Positions 32,951 to 40,070 of a stretch of DNA of 40,070 nucleotides are shown piece after piece (positions within the stretch are counted from its first letter, which is position 1; each line of letters starts with the position of its first letter). A program made the translations under genes and the position numbers. The DNA is taken from the NCBI GenBank assembly GCA_034436045.1, contig DAOTVZ010000210.1:1-40070 (forward strand), written 5' to 3'. The notes under the pieces are model-generated. The model saw nothing but the letters and a program-made list of their open reading frames with translations. It ran no database searches and was not told where the DNA came from. The DNA comes from H111-94 sp034436045 (GTDB taxonomy: Bacteria > Chloroflexota > Ktedonobacteria > Ktedonobacterales > Ktedonobacteraceae).

Positions 32951-34180
32951 TTACGCCCGCACGCGGGCTACATGACGCGCCACCGCTGCCGCCACGCGCT
33001 CACCCGCCGCCTTCGCGCCGACAACGAAACGATACAGCGGGCCAAAGTCATGCAGAGCCGTCAGGCCGATAAAGTACAGACCCGGCACGCTGCTCTCAAA
33101 CCAGTGGCTTAGCTCCGGCACACCCCTATCAGTCTTGATCTGCGCGCGCAGAGCAGGATCGATCATGTAGAGACGCTCCAGGTTTACCTCGTAGCCGGTG
33201 GCAAGCATCACATGATCGACATGGAACTGTTCGCCATTCTTGAGTGTGACATCCATCCCGCCATCGGCAACATGCATCTCCTGTATCCTCTGTCCCTCGT
33301 GCAAGAAGACTTTGCCAAGCACGCGATCTCTTAGCCAGTCCGCCGCCGCCGCGTTATAGTGATTACGAATGTACCGCTCTTTGCGCTCTTTAGGGAAGAG
33401 ATAGAACATGTAGGGCAGGTACTCCAGTGCCCAGTTCTTCCAGCCAGGAGCAATACCGGAGTCGGGAGCTTTGATCTTCTCCCACAGGGAACGCTCGTGG
33501 GCACGATCCGGGGCCAGCCAGTGAATCGGACGGCGCGAGACCAGATGTACTTTAGCACCGGACTCTACCAGCAACGCGCTGTACTCAACCGCGCTCTGGC
33601 CACCACCGATAACCAGCAAGGTTTTGCCTTTAAAGGGGCTAAAATCCTTGTGGTCGAAGGAATGTGTCAGCAGTTCAGGAGGGAACCCCTTGTATTCCTC
33701 CGGCCAGTTAGCATAGTAGTACAGGCCAATCGCCATAATGACGGCCTTACTACGCACCTTGCGCCCATCTTCAAGCGTCAATAAGAATTGATTGCCCTCG
33801 CGGCTGACCGAAGAGACGTAGGTTTCATCGACCTGGGGCACTGCATTCTCCTGGAACCAGAGCGCATAGTCAATGAAACGCTCTGCTGGTACCGGATAAA
33901 CCTTTTTATAGCCAAATTGTCTGAAGAAACGATCAAAGCTATATTTTTTCTGCGGATCAGAGAGATTGGTAGCCCACCAGTGAGAACGCAGGAACATCCC
34001 TTTCGGCATATGCTCGCGCCACAATTCCAGCGGTTTGCCAAAGATAGCCACTTTCAGTCCACGCCCCAGCAGTTGCGCCGCCGCCGTCAGTCCATAAGGG
34101 CCGGCACCTACCACCACGACATCATAACTGGCAATAGAGGTAGATTGTTGCAGTTGTTCTCGATCAGAGACAACACTCAT
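32951..34180 (-). CDS. Flavin-dependent monooxygenase-like protein, copy 2
   Basis: 409 residues, exactly as long as copy 1 and collinear with it. The FAD site is VVVGAGPYGLTAAAQLL (near 24), with FLRSHWWATNLSDP, NADPH-type VIGGGQSAVEYSALL (near 190) and ATGY (near 330) in place of GTGY. The C-terminus reads PGLYFIGLTALHDFGPLYRFV. ATG 34180 follows AAGGAGG and overlaps the ATP-grasp 2 stop by four bases, so the two are translationally coupled. The intact ATGY motif and two dinucleotide folds support monooxygenase chemistry (N-hydroxylation or Baeyer-Villiger type) by family analogy only. Confidence 0.88.
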   Translation of the reverse strand: MSVVSDREQLQQSTSIASYDVVVVGAGPYGLTAAAQLLGRGLKVAIFGKPLELWREHMPKGMFLRSHWWATNLSDPQKKYSFDRFFRQFGYKKVYPVPAERFIDYALWFQENAVPQVDETYVSSVSREGNQFLLTLEDGRKVRSKAVIMAIGLYYYANWPEEYKGFPPELLTHSFDHKDFSPFKGKTLLVIGGGQSAVEYSALLVESGAKVHLVSRRPIHWLAPDRAHERSLWEKIKAPDSGIAPGWKNWALEYLPYMFYLFPKERKERYIRNHYNAAAADWLRDRVLGKVFLHEGQRIQEMHVADGGMDVTLKNGEQFHVDHVMLATGYEVNLERLYMIDPALRAQIKTDRGVPELSHWFESSVPGLYFIGLTALHDFGPLYRFVVGAKAAGERVAAAVARHVARVRA

Positions 34181-35556
34181 GAGAAATTCCTCCTTAGATG
34201 AGATAACCTCTTTTTCATTGCTCCCCCCACCCAACTGCGCATAAAGTCACCCGTTGCGCGCAGAGCAGGCATGGGATCATTCCAATCCAGATAGTCATAA
34301 TCCATTGGTCGAAAGAATGAGAGACAGAATCCCAGCACTGCCTGTGCAGGTGGGCTGACACCGGGGCGTCCACGTTGCTGGATGGCCTCTATTGTGGTCA
34401 TAAGATCGCCCTTCAAATAACGCATCCATCCACCGGTACGATACTGTTCTATCTTCGTGATACGCTCACCTGCGGCCCATTGATAGAGCAGGGCCGGAAA
34501 ATCCACGCCGGAGCGCACCGCTATCTCCACTGAGGCCGAGAGACGCGGGTTGATCTCCATCAGATAGGGCACACCCGCGCTATCACGCCTGAACTCAACC
34601 TCTGAGTAGCCTTCCAGGTCGATCTCGCGCACCAGCCGCTCGGATTGCTCGCCAATATCGGCGGGGATGGCAATGCTCTGGCGCAGCACCGATGTTCCTC
34701 CCAGCGGTGGCTCTGTTCGCTTTGCCCACTGGGCAAAACGTGCATATACCTCACCATTGGCATACAGCAGACTCACCGCCTCGCGTCGTCCGGTGAGAAA
34801 TTGTTGAAAGAGCGTCGTGCCGCCGGTCGCAGTTAGCTCTTGCACAGCCACACGAGCTTCATGCAACGTCGTTACCAGCTTCGACATAAATCTGGCACCG
34901 TGCGATACCTGTGCGCCCACTTGTCCTTGCTGCCCCTGACCATCCCACACCCAGGACTCTATCGGCTTGACCACCGCCGGTAGGCCAATCTCGCGCACGG
35001 CTGCCGCTACCTCGTCAACGTTTGTCACTGTGACCCCGCGTGGAATATGCAATCCCAGGCGCTGCGCAATCTCTAACGTCTGCTCTTTGTTGACTGCGAT
35101 GCTCATGGCCGGTTCCTTCGCCAGCGCAATACGTACCTGACGCTCCAGGCGTTCGCGGTGCTGCCGAATCAAAGCAATCGTTCCATCTGAGGAACTGAGC
35201 AAGACCCGCGCCCCCGTTTGCGCCAGTGCTTCTTCCAGTGCCGCGAGATAGGCATCAGTTCCCTCGCGCACGGGATAGACCAGGGAGCGCTGACACCAGC
35301 GCGAGCTAAAGGCGGGCACCGGGGCAGATGTCTCCAGCGCCGCTACCCGCAGCCCATAACGACCGAGCGAGCGCACCGCTACCAGCGATTGACGCAAACG
35401 CGCATCCACTACCAGCACATCACTGCTCTGACCCGATCTGGCTATGCCAGGACGTTCTCCTACGGCAACAGATACTCCTGTATCATACTGCTCCGATAGT
35501 GCTGCTTCAGAAACACCTGCATGTGAGTTGCCAGGATTGCCTGAGTTGCTAACCAC
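34177..35556 (-). CDS. ATP-grasp ligase, copy 2
   Basis: A 459-residue paralogue of copy 1. The core is near-identical in long runs (VDARLRQSLVAVRSLGRYG, GTSVLRQSIAIPADIG, LEGYSEVEFRRD, MEINPRLSASVEIA). The N-terminal tail of about 48 residues is unlike copy 1. An insert of about ten residues rich in Gln and Gly follows PIESWVW. The C-terminal YDYLDWNDPMP motif is kept, followed by a basic tail. The start is GTG 35556 with GGAAGAGG upstream. It follows deacetylase 3 after 85 bases and overlaps flavoprotein 2. The conserved ATP and metal residues suggest an active ligase; the substrates are unknown. Confidence 0.88.
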   Translation of the reverse strand: MVSNSGNPGNSHAGVSEAALSEQYDTGVSVAVGERPGIARSGQSSDVLVVDARLRQSLVAVRSLGRYGLRVAALETSAPVPAFSSRWCQRSLVYPVREGTDAYLAALEEALAQTGARVLLSSSDGTIALIRQHRERLERQVRIALAKEPAMSIAVNKEQTLEIAQRLGLHIPRGVTVTNVDEVAAAVREIGLPAVVKPIESWVWDGQGQQGQVGAQVSHGARFMSKLVTTLHEARVAVQELTATGGTTLFQQFLTGRREAVSLLYANGEVYARFAQWAKRTEPPLGGTSVLRQSIAIPADIGEQSERLVREIDLEGYSEVEFRRDSAGVPYLMEINPRLSASVEIAVRSGVDFPALLYQWAAGERITKIEQYRTGGWMRYLKGDLMTTIEAIQQRGRPGVSPPAQAVLGFCLSFFRPMDYDYLDWNDPMPALRATGDFMRSWVGGAMKKRLSHLRRNFS

Positions 35557-35641
35557 ACTTTACCTCTTCCAGATACATTTAATCCTGATATGATACCCGT
35601 CAGACACCTTTTTATGAGTATCAGACCATTGTTGCTCTAAA

Positions 35642-36673
35642 CTAAACAGTATCGCCTTTACCAATAACTGCCTTCCAGAGCGGGGAGAACAGTCCCCAGA
35701 TGCCGGAGACCTCGGCCGCCATTACCAGCCAGTGCCGTGTTACATCGCCCAAGACGCGCCGCATACGATAAGGGTCGCTCTCCGGCGTATTGATGCCATT
35801 CACCGTTGTGACCGCCCAGCGATAGCCTGCATCCTGCACCGCCTTCACTGCCTCATCACCGATATGTTCAAATCTGCCGATGGGGTACGCGAAGGTGTAG
35901 ACCGGGTGTCCCAGTTGCTGCTCCAGCACCGCGCGGCACACGCCGACCTCGTGTTCCAGTTCGTGCACGTCTTTTAGGTAGGCCAGTACAGGGTGATGCA
36001 TGGTATGGGCACCAAAGGAGACCCAACCACTCTGCTCCATCTCATGCACCTCACGCCATGTGAAAGGGCGATCCCCCTGCTCTTCTGGCAACACCGTTGC
36101 CGGAACAGCGAGCCGCGCGCGCATCTCTTGTAAAAAAGCCTCTCGTTCGGCTACCGATGGCGCGTGGCGCAAACGCTCATCAATCTTATGGGCCAACTGC
36201 TCGGCATCATGGTTGTCTTTCAATACATAATGTTTGCCATCGAGTTCGACCGCCGCCACTGTCGCACGCCGCACCAGGCGGTGTCCCTCCCCCCACCAGA
36301 AATAGTCGCCGCTCTCCGTATAGCCCGGCACCAGGAAGATGGTAATCGGCGCGCGCAATTTCTTAGCAATAGGAAAGGCATGGGTATAATTATCGTAGTA
36401 ACCATCATCAAATGTCAGGACGAGCGGGGTACGAGTATCGGCTTTGCGCTCCCGCCCTGGAGCGTAGAGTTCCTGCAATGCCTCTTCGAGAGGCAACATG
36501 CGGTAATGACGGCGCAGATAGTGCATATGGCGATAGAGATCGCCGCCGCTCGCGCGATGATAGTTAAGAATAATCAGCTTCGGTCCCTGGCGTCTCATAA
36601 CCCAGCGAGACAGCGCTACCAACCCGCTATAGTAGAGACAGGCAGCCACAATGATACCTAACCGCTTGCGCAC
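35642..36673 (-). CDS. Polysaccharide deacetylase family protein, copy 3
   Basis: A 343-residue NodB-type deacetylase, first gene of the minus-strand run. It has the same layout as copies 1 and 2: membrane helix (about 7-24), KLIILNYHRA, motif 1 TFDDGY, YFWWGEGHRL, APSVAEREAFL, motif 2 HTMHHP, AYPIG, and the C-terminal HWLVMAAEVSGIWGL. The start is GTG 36673 with AGGAGG close upstream. The short Thr-Val end and basic segment before it differ from the other copies. Being promoter-proximal, it probably leads the operon; the promoter should lie in 36674-37074. Confidence 0.92.
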   Translation of the reverse strand: MRKRLGIIVAACLYYSGLVALSRWVMRRQGPKLIILNYHRASGGDLYRHMHYLRRHYRMLPLEEALQELYAPGRERKADTRTPLVLTFDDGYYDNYTHAFPIAKKLRAPITIFLVPGYTESGDYFWWGEGHRLVRRATVAAVELDGKHYVLKDNHDAEQLAHKIDERLRHAPSVAEREAFLQEMRARLAVPATVLPEEQGDRPFTWREVHEMEQSGWVSFGAHTMHHPVLAYLKDVHELEHEVGVCRAVLEQQLGHPVYTFAYPIGRFEHIGDEAVKAVQDAGYRWAVTTVNGINTPESDPYRMRRVLGDVTRHWLVMAAEVSGIWGLFSPLWKAVIGKGDTV

Positions 36674-37074
36674 GTTGCCTCCTTTCTATCCTTTTTCAGA
36701 TCCTTATGATTAACCCGCAAATACAGTCTCCCCTAACGATAGCATGAGCATGTAGCAAATTGATGTTTATCGAGGTGGAGAATCAGTAAAGTCTTTGCCT
36801 CTGGTGTAAAGAAATTCACTCACCGCGCCATTGAGGGGTGGGTAGAGATATCTACCTGCATCAATCTTTCTCAACGTCATCTCAACATTGATAACAACCA
36901 TGTTCCCACACAGCAAGATGTATTGTATCAGGAGAGGCTGTGAGAGAGACACCTTTTTGTACTATTGGACTACGGTTACTATTTCTCACAGGCTGAGCAG
37001 GTAGTAATCTTAATTGATAAGTAAAATATCGTACAGCGCTACTATTTTTATGTTCGTTAAGGATGGGATAGGAA
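36674..37074. other. Divergent regulatory region of the polysaccharide genes
   Basis: No gene is seen. A perfect 8-bp inverted repeat CTGTGAGA (36938-36945) / TCTCACAG (36984-36991) encloses 38 bases, about 85 bases before the kinase start. TTGATA at 37014 could be a -35 but lacks a matching -10. No known riboswitch was recognised. Confidence 0.5.
36938..36991 (+). promoter_or_regulatory. Inverted repeat upstream of the kinase gene
   Basis: The 8-bp arms could be extended by one mismatched position to GGCTGTGAGA and TCTCACAGGCT-type flanks. It could be a DNA operator pair or an mRNA stem; the sequence does not decide. Confidence 0.35.
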
Positions 37075-38523
37075 ATGCGTAATCCGCTTACTCGCTATAT
37101 GCTTCTTGTTAGACGATGGGCCTGGCTGGTTATTCTTGGGATGCTGCTGTGTGGGGGGGGAACTTACATAGTCACGAAACTTATGCACCCTGTTTACCAG
37201 GCAGAAGCGACATTGATTGTTACTTTTAATACTTCTCCATCAGGATATGACAATACTTCTGCTTCTCTTGAGGCGCTACCAACCTATGGACAGCTTGTCA
37301 CCAGCCCTCAGGTGCTGCAACCGGTGGTAGCCCAGCATCCGGGCCTGACCCTTAAAGGGCTAATGGCAATGGTGAGCGTCAAGCCGCAGTCAAATACGCA
37401 GCTCATTGCCGTAGACGTGAATAATACGAACCCCGCGCTGGCGGCTCAACTGGCGAACCAGATCGGCCAAAGTTTCGCGCAATTTGCCAACGCACAGATG
37501 TCCGCGACAGTAAAAGTGCTGCCCGCGCTCACGCCAACCACGCCGATCCAGCCCAAACCATCGCAGGATGCGCTGCTTGGGGCCGCCGCCGGGCTTGGTA
37601 TCGCGCTGGGATTGATCGTCGCCTTTGAATGGATCGATGATCGCATGGAGAACCCGGATGAGGTGCCGGAGCTACTCAATTTCGACCTGCTGACGGTCAT
37701 TCCTGAACTCTCGCGCAAAGAACGCTTGAAGAACGCGGAAGAGATTCCGCCGCTGGCTGAATCCTGCCGTATCCTGTGCGCCAGCCTCAATGCTTTACAG
37801 GAGAATAAACCCTATAAGTTGGTGATGATCACCAGTGCATTGGGAGGAGAGGGGAAAAGTACGGTCGCCGCCAACCTGGCAACCTTCATGGCAATGGCCG
37901 GCAAGCGCGTTCTGCTGGTCGATGCCGATCTGCGCCACCCGGTCCAGGATCAGCATTTCCAGCTTGAAAACCGGAAGGGCCTCTCAAATGCTTTTCTGGA
38001 AATGTGGGCACAGGTAGAAGTGGAATTGAATGGGCAACCCACCGAGATACCTACCCTGCGCGTCCTCACCGCAGGCGTTTTGCCCTCAAATCCGGCAGAA
38101 CTGTTGCAGTCGCCGCTGGCCGCTCAGCTTTTCAACTATCTCAGGCAATCAGAGCAATTCGATTACATCTTTTTCGATGCCCCACCCTTGCTGCCGGTAG
38201 CCGATGCACAGGTACTCGCCACCTATGTGGATGCCATTGTGCTGGTAGTTGACATCTCGAAGACACCGCGCAAAGTGCTTATGCGCGCCAGGCAAGCGCT
38301 GCAGCGCGCCCATGCTCGTGTCCTGGGCCTGGTCGTCAACAAGAGCCGGTGGCCCGATTACGGGGAAAGCCAGGACTACCTCGGTATCCAGGCCCGTCCT
38401 AAAGCGGATTTCTCCCTCTCTATCCCGGAGACACCCGCCGTTCACCCACAATCCACCAACGGCAAGGTCAACTCGGAAAGTGCCATTAGCGCCGGACTGC
38501 GCCAATCACCCGGTAGAAAATAG
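37075..38523 (+). CDS. Wzz/BY-kinase-type polysaccharide chain-length protein
   Basis: A 482-residue membrane protein combining a Wzz chain-length domain with a CpsD/CapB-type ATPase. The first helix is at about 15-35, an extracytoplasmic part follows, then a Pro-rich stretch (TPTTPIQPKPSQ) and a second helix (about 164-182). The cytoplasmic ATPase has Walker A SALGGEGKST (near 255), Walker A' LLVDADLRHP (near 280) and Walker B YIFFDAPPLLP (near 362). BY-kinases normally end in a tyrosine cluster. Here only two Tyr (DYGESQDY) occur, about 50 residues before the end, and the tail itself has none. Only a weak AGGAA precedes ATG 37075. It faces the deacetylase operon divergently and the UDP-sugar dehydrogenase follows. 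Confidence 0.88.
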   Translation: MRNPLTRYMLLVRRWAWLVILGMLLCGGGTYIVTKLMHPVYQAEATLIVTFNTSPSGYDNTSASLEALPTYGQLVTSPQVLQPVVAQHPGLTLKGLMAMVSVKPQSNTQLIAVDVNNTNPALAAQLANQIGQSFAQFANAQMSATVKVLPALTPTTPIQPKPSQDALLGAAAGLGIALGLIVAFEWIDDRMENPDEVPELLNFDLLTVIPELSRKERLKNAEEIPPLAESCRILCASLNALQENKPYKLVMITSALGGEGKSTVAANLATFMAMAGKRVLLVDADLRHPVQDQHFQLENRKGLSNAFLEMWAQVEVELNGQPTEIPTLRVLTAGVLPSNPAELLQSPLAAQLFNYLRQSEQFDYIFFDAPPLLPVADAQVLATYVDAIVLVVDISKTPRKVLMRARQALQRAHARVLGLVVNKSRWPDYGESQDYLGIQARPKADFSLSIPETPAVHPQSTNGKVNSESAISAGLRQSPGRK

Positions 38524-38653
38524 ATACATGCAGATTTTACAAAAAGGGAACGAGGGGAGACAGTCCATTACGCACTCTCCTCTTCCCCTGTCTCAGGTAT
38601 AGAATATGGTTCAAGCATAGAATAATGGTAATTCATATATTATGAGGAATACA

Positions 38654-39955
38654 ATGAAAGATATTCTTCTGGAAAAGATTGCCGCCCGAACGTTGCGTGT
38701 CGGCGTCATCGGTCTGGGCTACGTGGGGCTACCACTGGCCGTCACCTTCGCGGAGGCAGGCTTCCAGGTAACAGGTATTGATATTGATCAGCACAAAATA
38801 GAAGCCGCGCAAAGCGGTACAAGTTATATTTCAGACATTACAAATGACACACTGCAAGCGCTTTTGCAAACGCAACGCCTGCATTTCACTACCGATTTTG
38901 CCGCACTCGATGACATTGACGCTGTGAGTATCTGCGTGCCAACACCTCTGCGCAAAACGCGCGACCCCGATATCTCCTACGTGCTGTCGGCAGCGCGGCA
39001 GGTCTGTGCGCACCTGCATGCGGGACAACTGATTATTCTGGAGAGTACTACCTACCCCGGCACCACCGAAGAGGTTGTGCTACCGGAGATGGAAGCTACC
39101 GGGCTGAAGGTAGGTCGAGATGTGTTCCTGGCCTTTTCGCCGGAGCGCATCGATCCAGGCAATCCACACTTCGGCACACGCAACACGCCCAAAATCGTCG
39201 GCGGCATCACGGCTGACTGCACCGAACTGGCCCAGGCTTACTATAGCGCAGCCATCGAAACCGTCATCCCTGTGTCATCAGCGCGCGTCGCCGAAATGAC
39301 CAAACTGCTGGAGAACACCTTCCGCGCCGTCAACATCGGCCTGGTCAACGAAATCGCTATTATGTGCGAAAAGCTCGACATTAATGTGTGGGAAGTGATT
39401 GATGCCGCCGCCACCAAACCCTTCGGCTTCATGCGCTTCCTGCCGGGGCCTGGCCTGGGTGGGCACTGCATTCCTGTAGACCCACACTATCTCTCCTGGA
39501 AACTCAAGACGCTGGATTACACCGCGCGCTTCATTGAGCTGGCATCCGAGATCAACAGTAGCATGCCGTTGTATGTGGTCAACAAGGTGAGCGACGCACT
39601 GAACGAGCAGCGGCTCAGCCTGAACGGCTCAACCATCCTGGTGCTTGGTGTGGCCTATAAACCAAACGTTGGCGACGTGCGCGAGTCACCCGCGCTTGAC
39701 ATTATCCAGCTTTTGCTCGAACGCAAGGCCAATGTGCTGTATAACGACGATTACGTTCCCTCACTGAAACTGGGGAATCGGGAACTACGTTCCCAGCCAC
39801 TTAACGACGTGCTCCTGCAAAGCCCCGATTGCGTGGTCATCGTTACTAACCATCAGTACTATAACGCAGCAGCTATCGTCCGCGAGGCGCGCTGCATCAT
39901 CGACACGCGCAACATGACTAAAGGCTTTCACGATGCAAAAATTATTCGCTTATAA
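38654..39955 (+). CDS. UDP-N-acetyl-hexosamine/UDP-glucose 6-dehydrogenase (WbpA-like)
   Basis: A 433-residue NAD-dependent nucleotide-sugar dehydrogenase, oxidising C6 of a UDP-sugar to a uronic acid. The NAD-binding fold begins GVIGLGYVGLPLAVTFAEAG (near residue 17). The substrate loop is ESTTYPGTTEEV. The catalytic Cys lies in GPGLGGHCIPVDPHYLSWK (near 272). The C-terminal domain has VLGVAYKPNVGDVRESPALDI. The GGHCIPVDP form and lack of the UDP-glucose dehydrogenase insert favour the WbpA/WbpO/VipA branch acting on UDP-GlcNAc or UDP-GalNAc. ATG 38654 is preceded by GAGGAA; ATG 38642 is an alternative. With the WbpD-like gene at 27.4 kb it suggests a diacetylated glucuronate pathway. Confidence 0.92.
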   Translation: MKDILLEKIAARTLRVGVIGLGYVGLPLAVTFAEAGFQVTGIDIDQHKIEAAQSGTSYISDITNDTLQALLQTQRLHFTTDFAALDDIDAVSICVPTPLRKTRDPDISYVLSAARQVCAHLHAGQLIILESTTYPGTTEEVVLPEMEATGLKVGRDVFLAFSPERIDPGNPHFGTRNTPKIVGGITADCTELAQAYYSAAIETVIPVSSARVAEMTKLLENTFRAVNIGLVNEIAIMCEKLDINVWEVIDAAATKPFGFMRFLPGPGLGGHCIPVDPHYLSWKLKTLDYTARFIELASEINSSMPLYVVNKVSDALNEQRLSLNGSTILVLGVAYKPNVGDVRESPALDIIQLLLERKANVLYNDDYVPSLKLGNRELRSQPLNDVLLQSPDCVVIVTNHQYYNAAAIVREARCIIDTRNMTKGFHDAKIIRL

Positions 39956-40011
39956 CTGGATGCGCTCCCAGGGTATGATTATGAATTTTAACTATCGAAA
40001 TCAGCGGTCTC

Positions 40012-40036
40012 GTAGGGGCGTGATTGATCACGCCCT
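40012..40036 (+). repeat. Palindromic repeat (GTGATTGATCAC core) with conserved left flank
   Basis: GTAGGGGC, then GTGATTGATCAC, then GCCCTG. The left flank 39977-40011 (ATGAATTTTAACTATCGAAA and GGTCTCG) matches the flank at 1229-1263. The element continues to the window edge with GGCTCGACGG-type sequence. Confidence 0.8.
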
Positions 40037-40070
40037 GAGCGCGGCTCGACGGACGAGCGCTCGACGTGTG

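Noticed and set aside
36674..37074. Cyclic-di-GMP or other riboswitch before the kinase gene
   Set aside because: The 8-bp inverted repeat encloses no recognisable conserved aptamer core.

Overview
The window is about 40 kb of moderately GC-rich bacterial DNA. The best guess for the source is a member of the Chloroflexota, class Ktedonobacteria. This rests on the many intergenic palindromes beginning GTAGGGGC / ending GCCCCTAC, together with the mix of lipoprotein-dependent ABC importers, duplicated surface-polysaccharide genes and an Hsp20/FtsH complement. It is an inference from pattern, not a database match. No rRNA or tRNA gene, complete insertion sequence or CRISPR array was recognised.

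Left third (1-10.7 kb): a partial unknown gene at the edge, a DoxX membrane protein, then a maltodextrin block. This comprises a cytoplasmic GH13 alpha-amylase, a MarR regulator, and a sugar ABC importer (binding lipoprotein plus two permeases, no ATPase in the window) with a candidate LacI-type operator. On the minus strand follow ftsH, thpR and an orphan HicB-like gene.

Middle (11-27.3 kb): a three-gene formate dehydrogenase operon. Its catalytic subunit is interrupted by one in-frame TGA that reads as selenocysteine: it lies at the conserved FdnG position and has a SECIS-like hairpin (loop GGTCT) directly downstream. Next come an Hsp20 gene with a structured leader, a peptide-type ABC importer (binding protein plus two permeases, no ATPases) followed by a glutamate-semialdehyde dehydrogenase, a convergent type I pullulanase, a 900-bp field of palindromic repeats, and a metallo-beta-lactamase-fold hydrolase.

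Right third (27.3-40 kb): a surface-polysaccharide region. On the minus strand, in transcription order, are deacetylase, ATP-grasp, flavoprotein, deacetylase, ATP-grasp, flavoprotein, deacetylase and left-handed beta-helix acetyltransferase. This is a tandemly duplicated three-gene cassette plus a third deacetylase. Divergent to it are a Wzz/BY-kinase chain-length regulator and a WbpA-like UDP-sugar dehydrogenase. I consider the duplicated cassette the best candidate for an undescribed system. A plausible but untested role is to deacetylate an aminosugar, couple a carboxylate to the freed amine, and oxidise the product.

Cutting across all regions is a family of short palindromic repeats with conserved ends and differing inner arms. 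Members sit in at least eight intergenic places, including inside the peptide ABC operon and inside the duplicated cassette.
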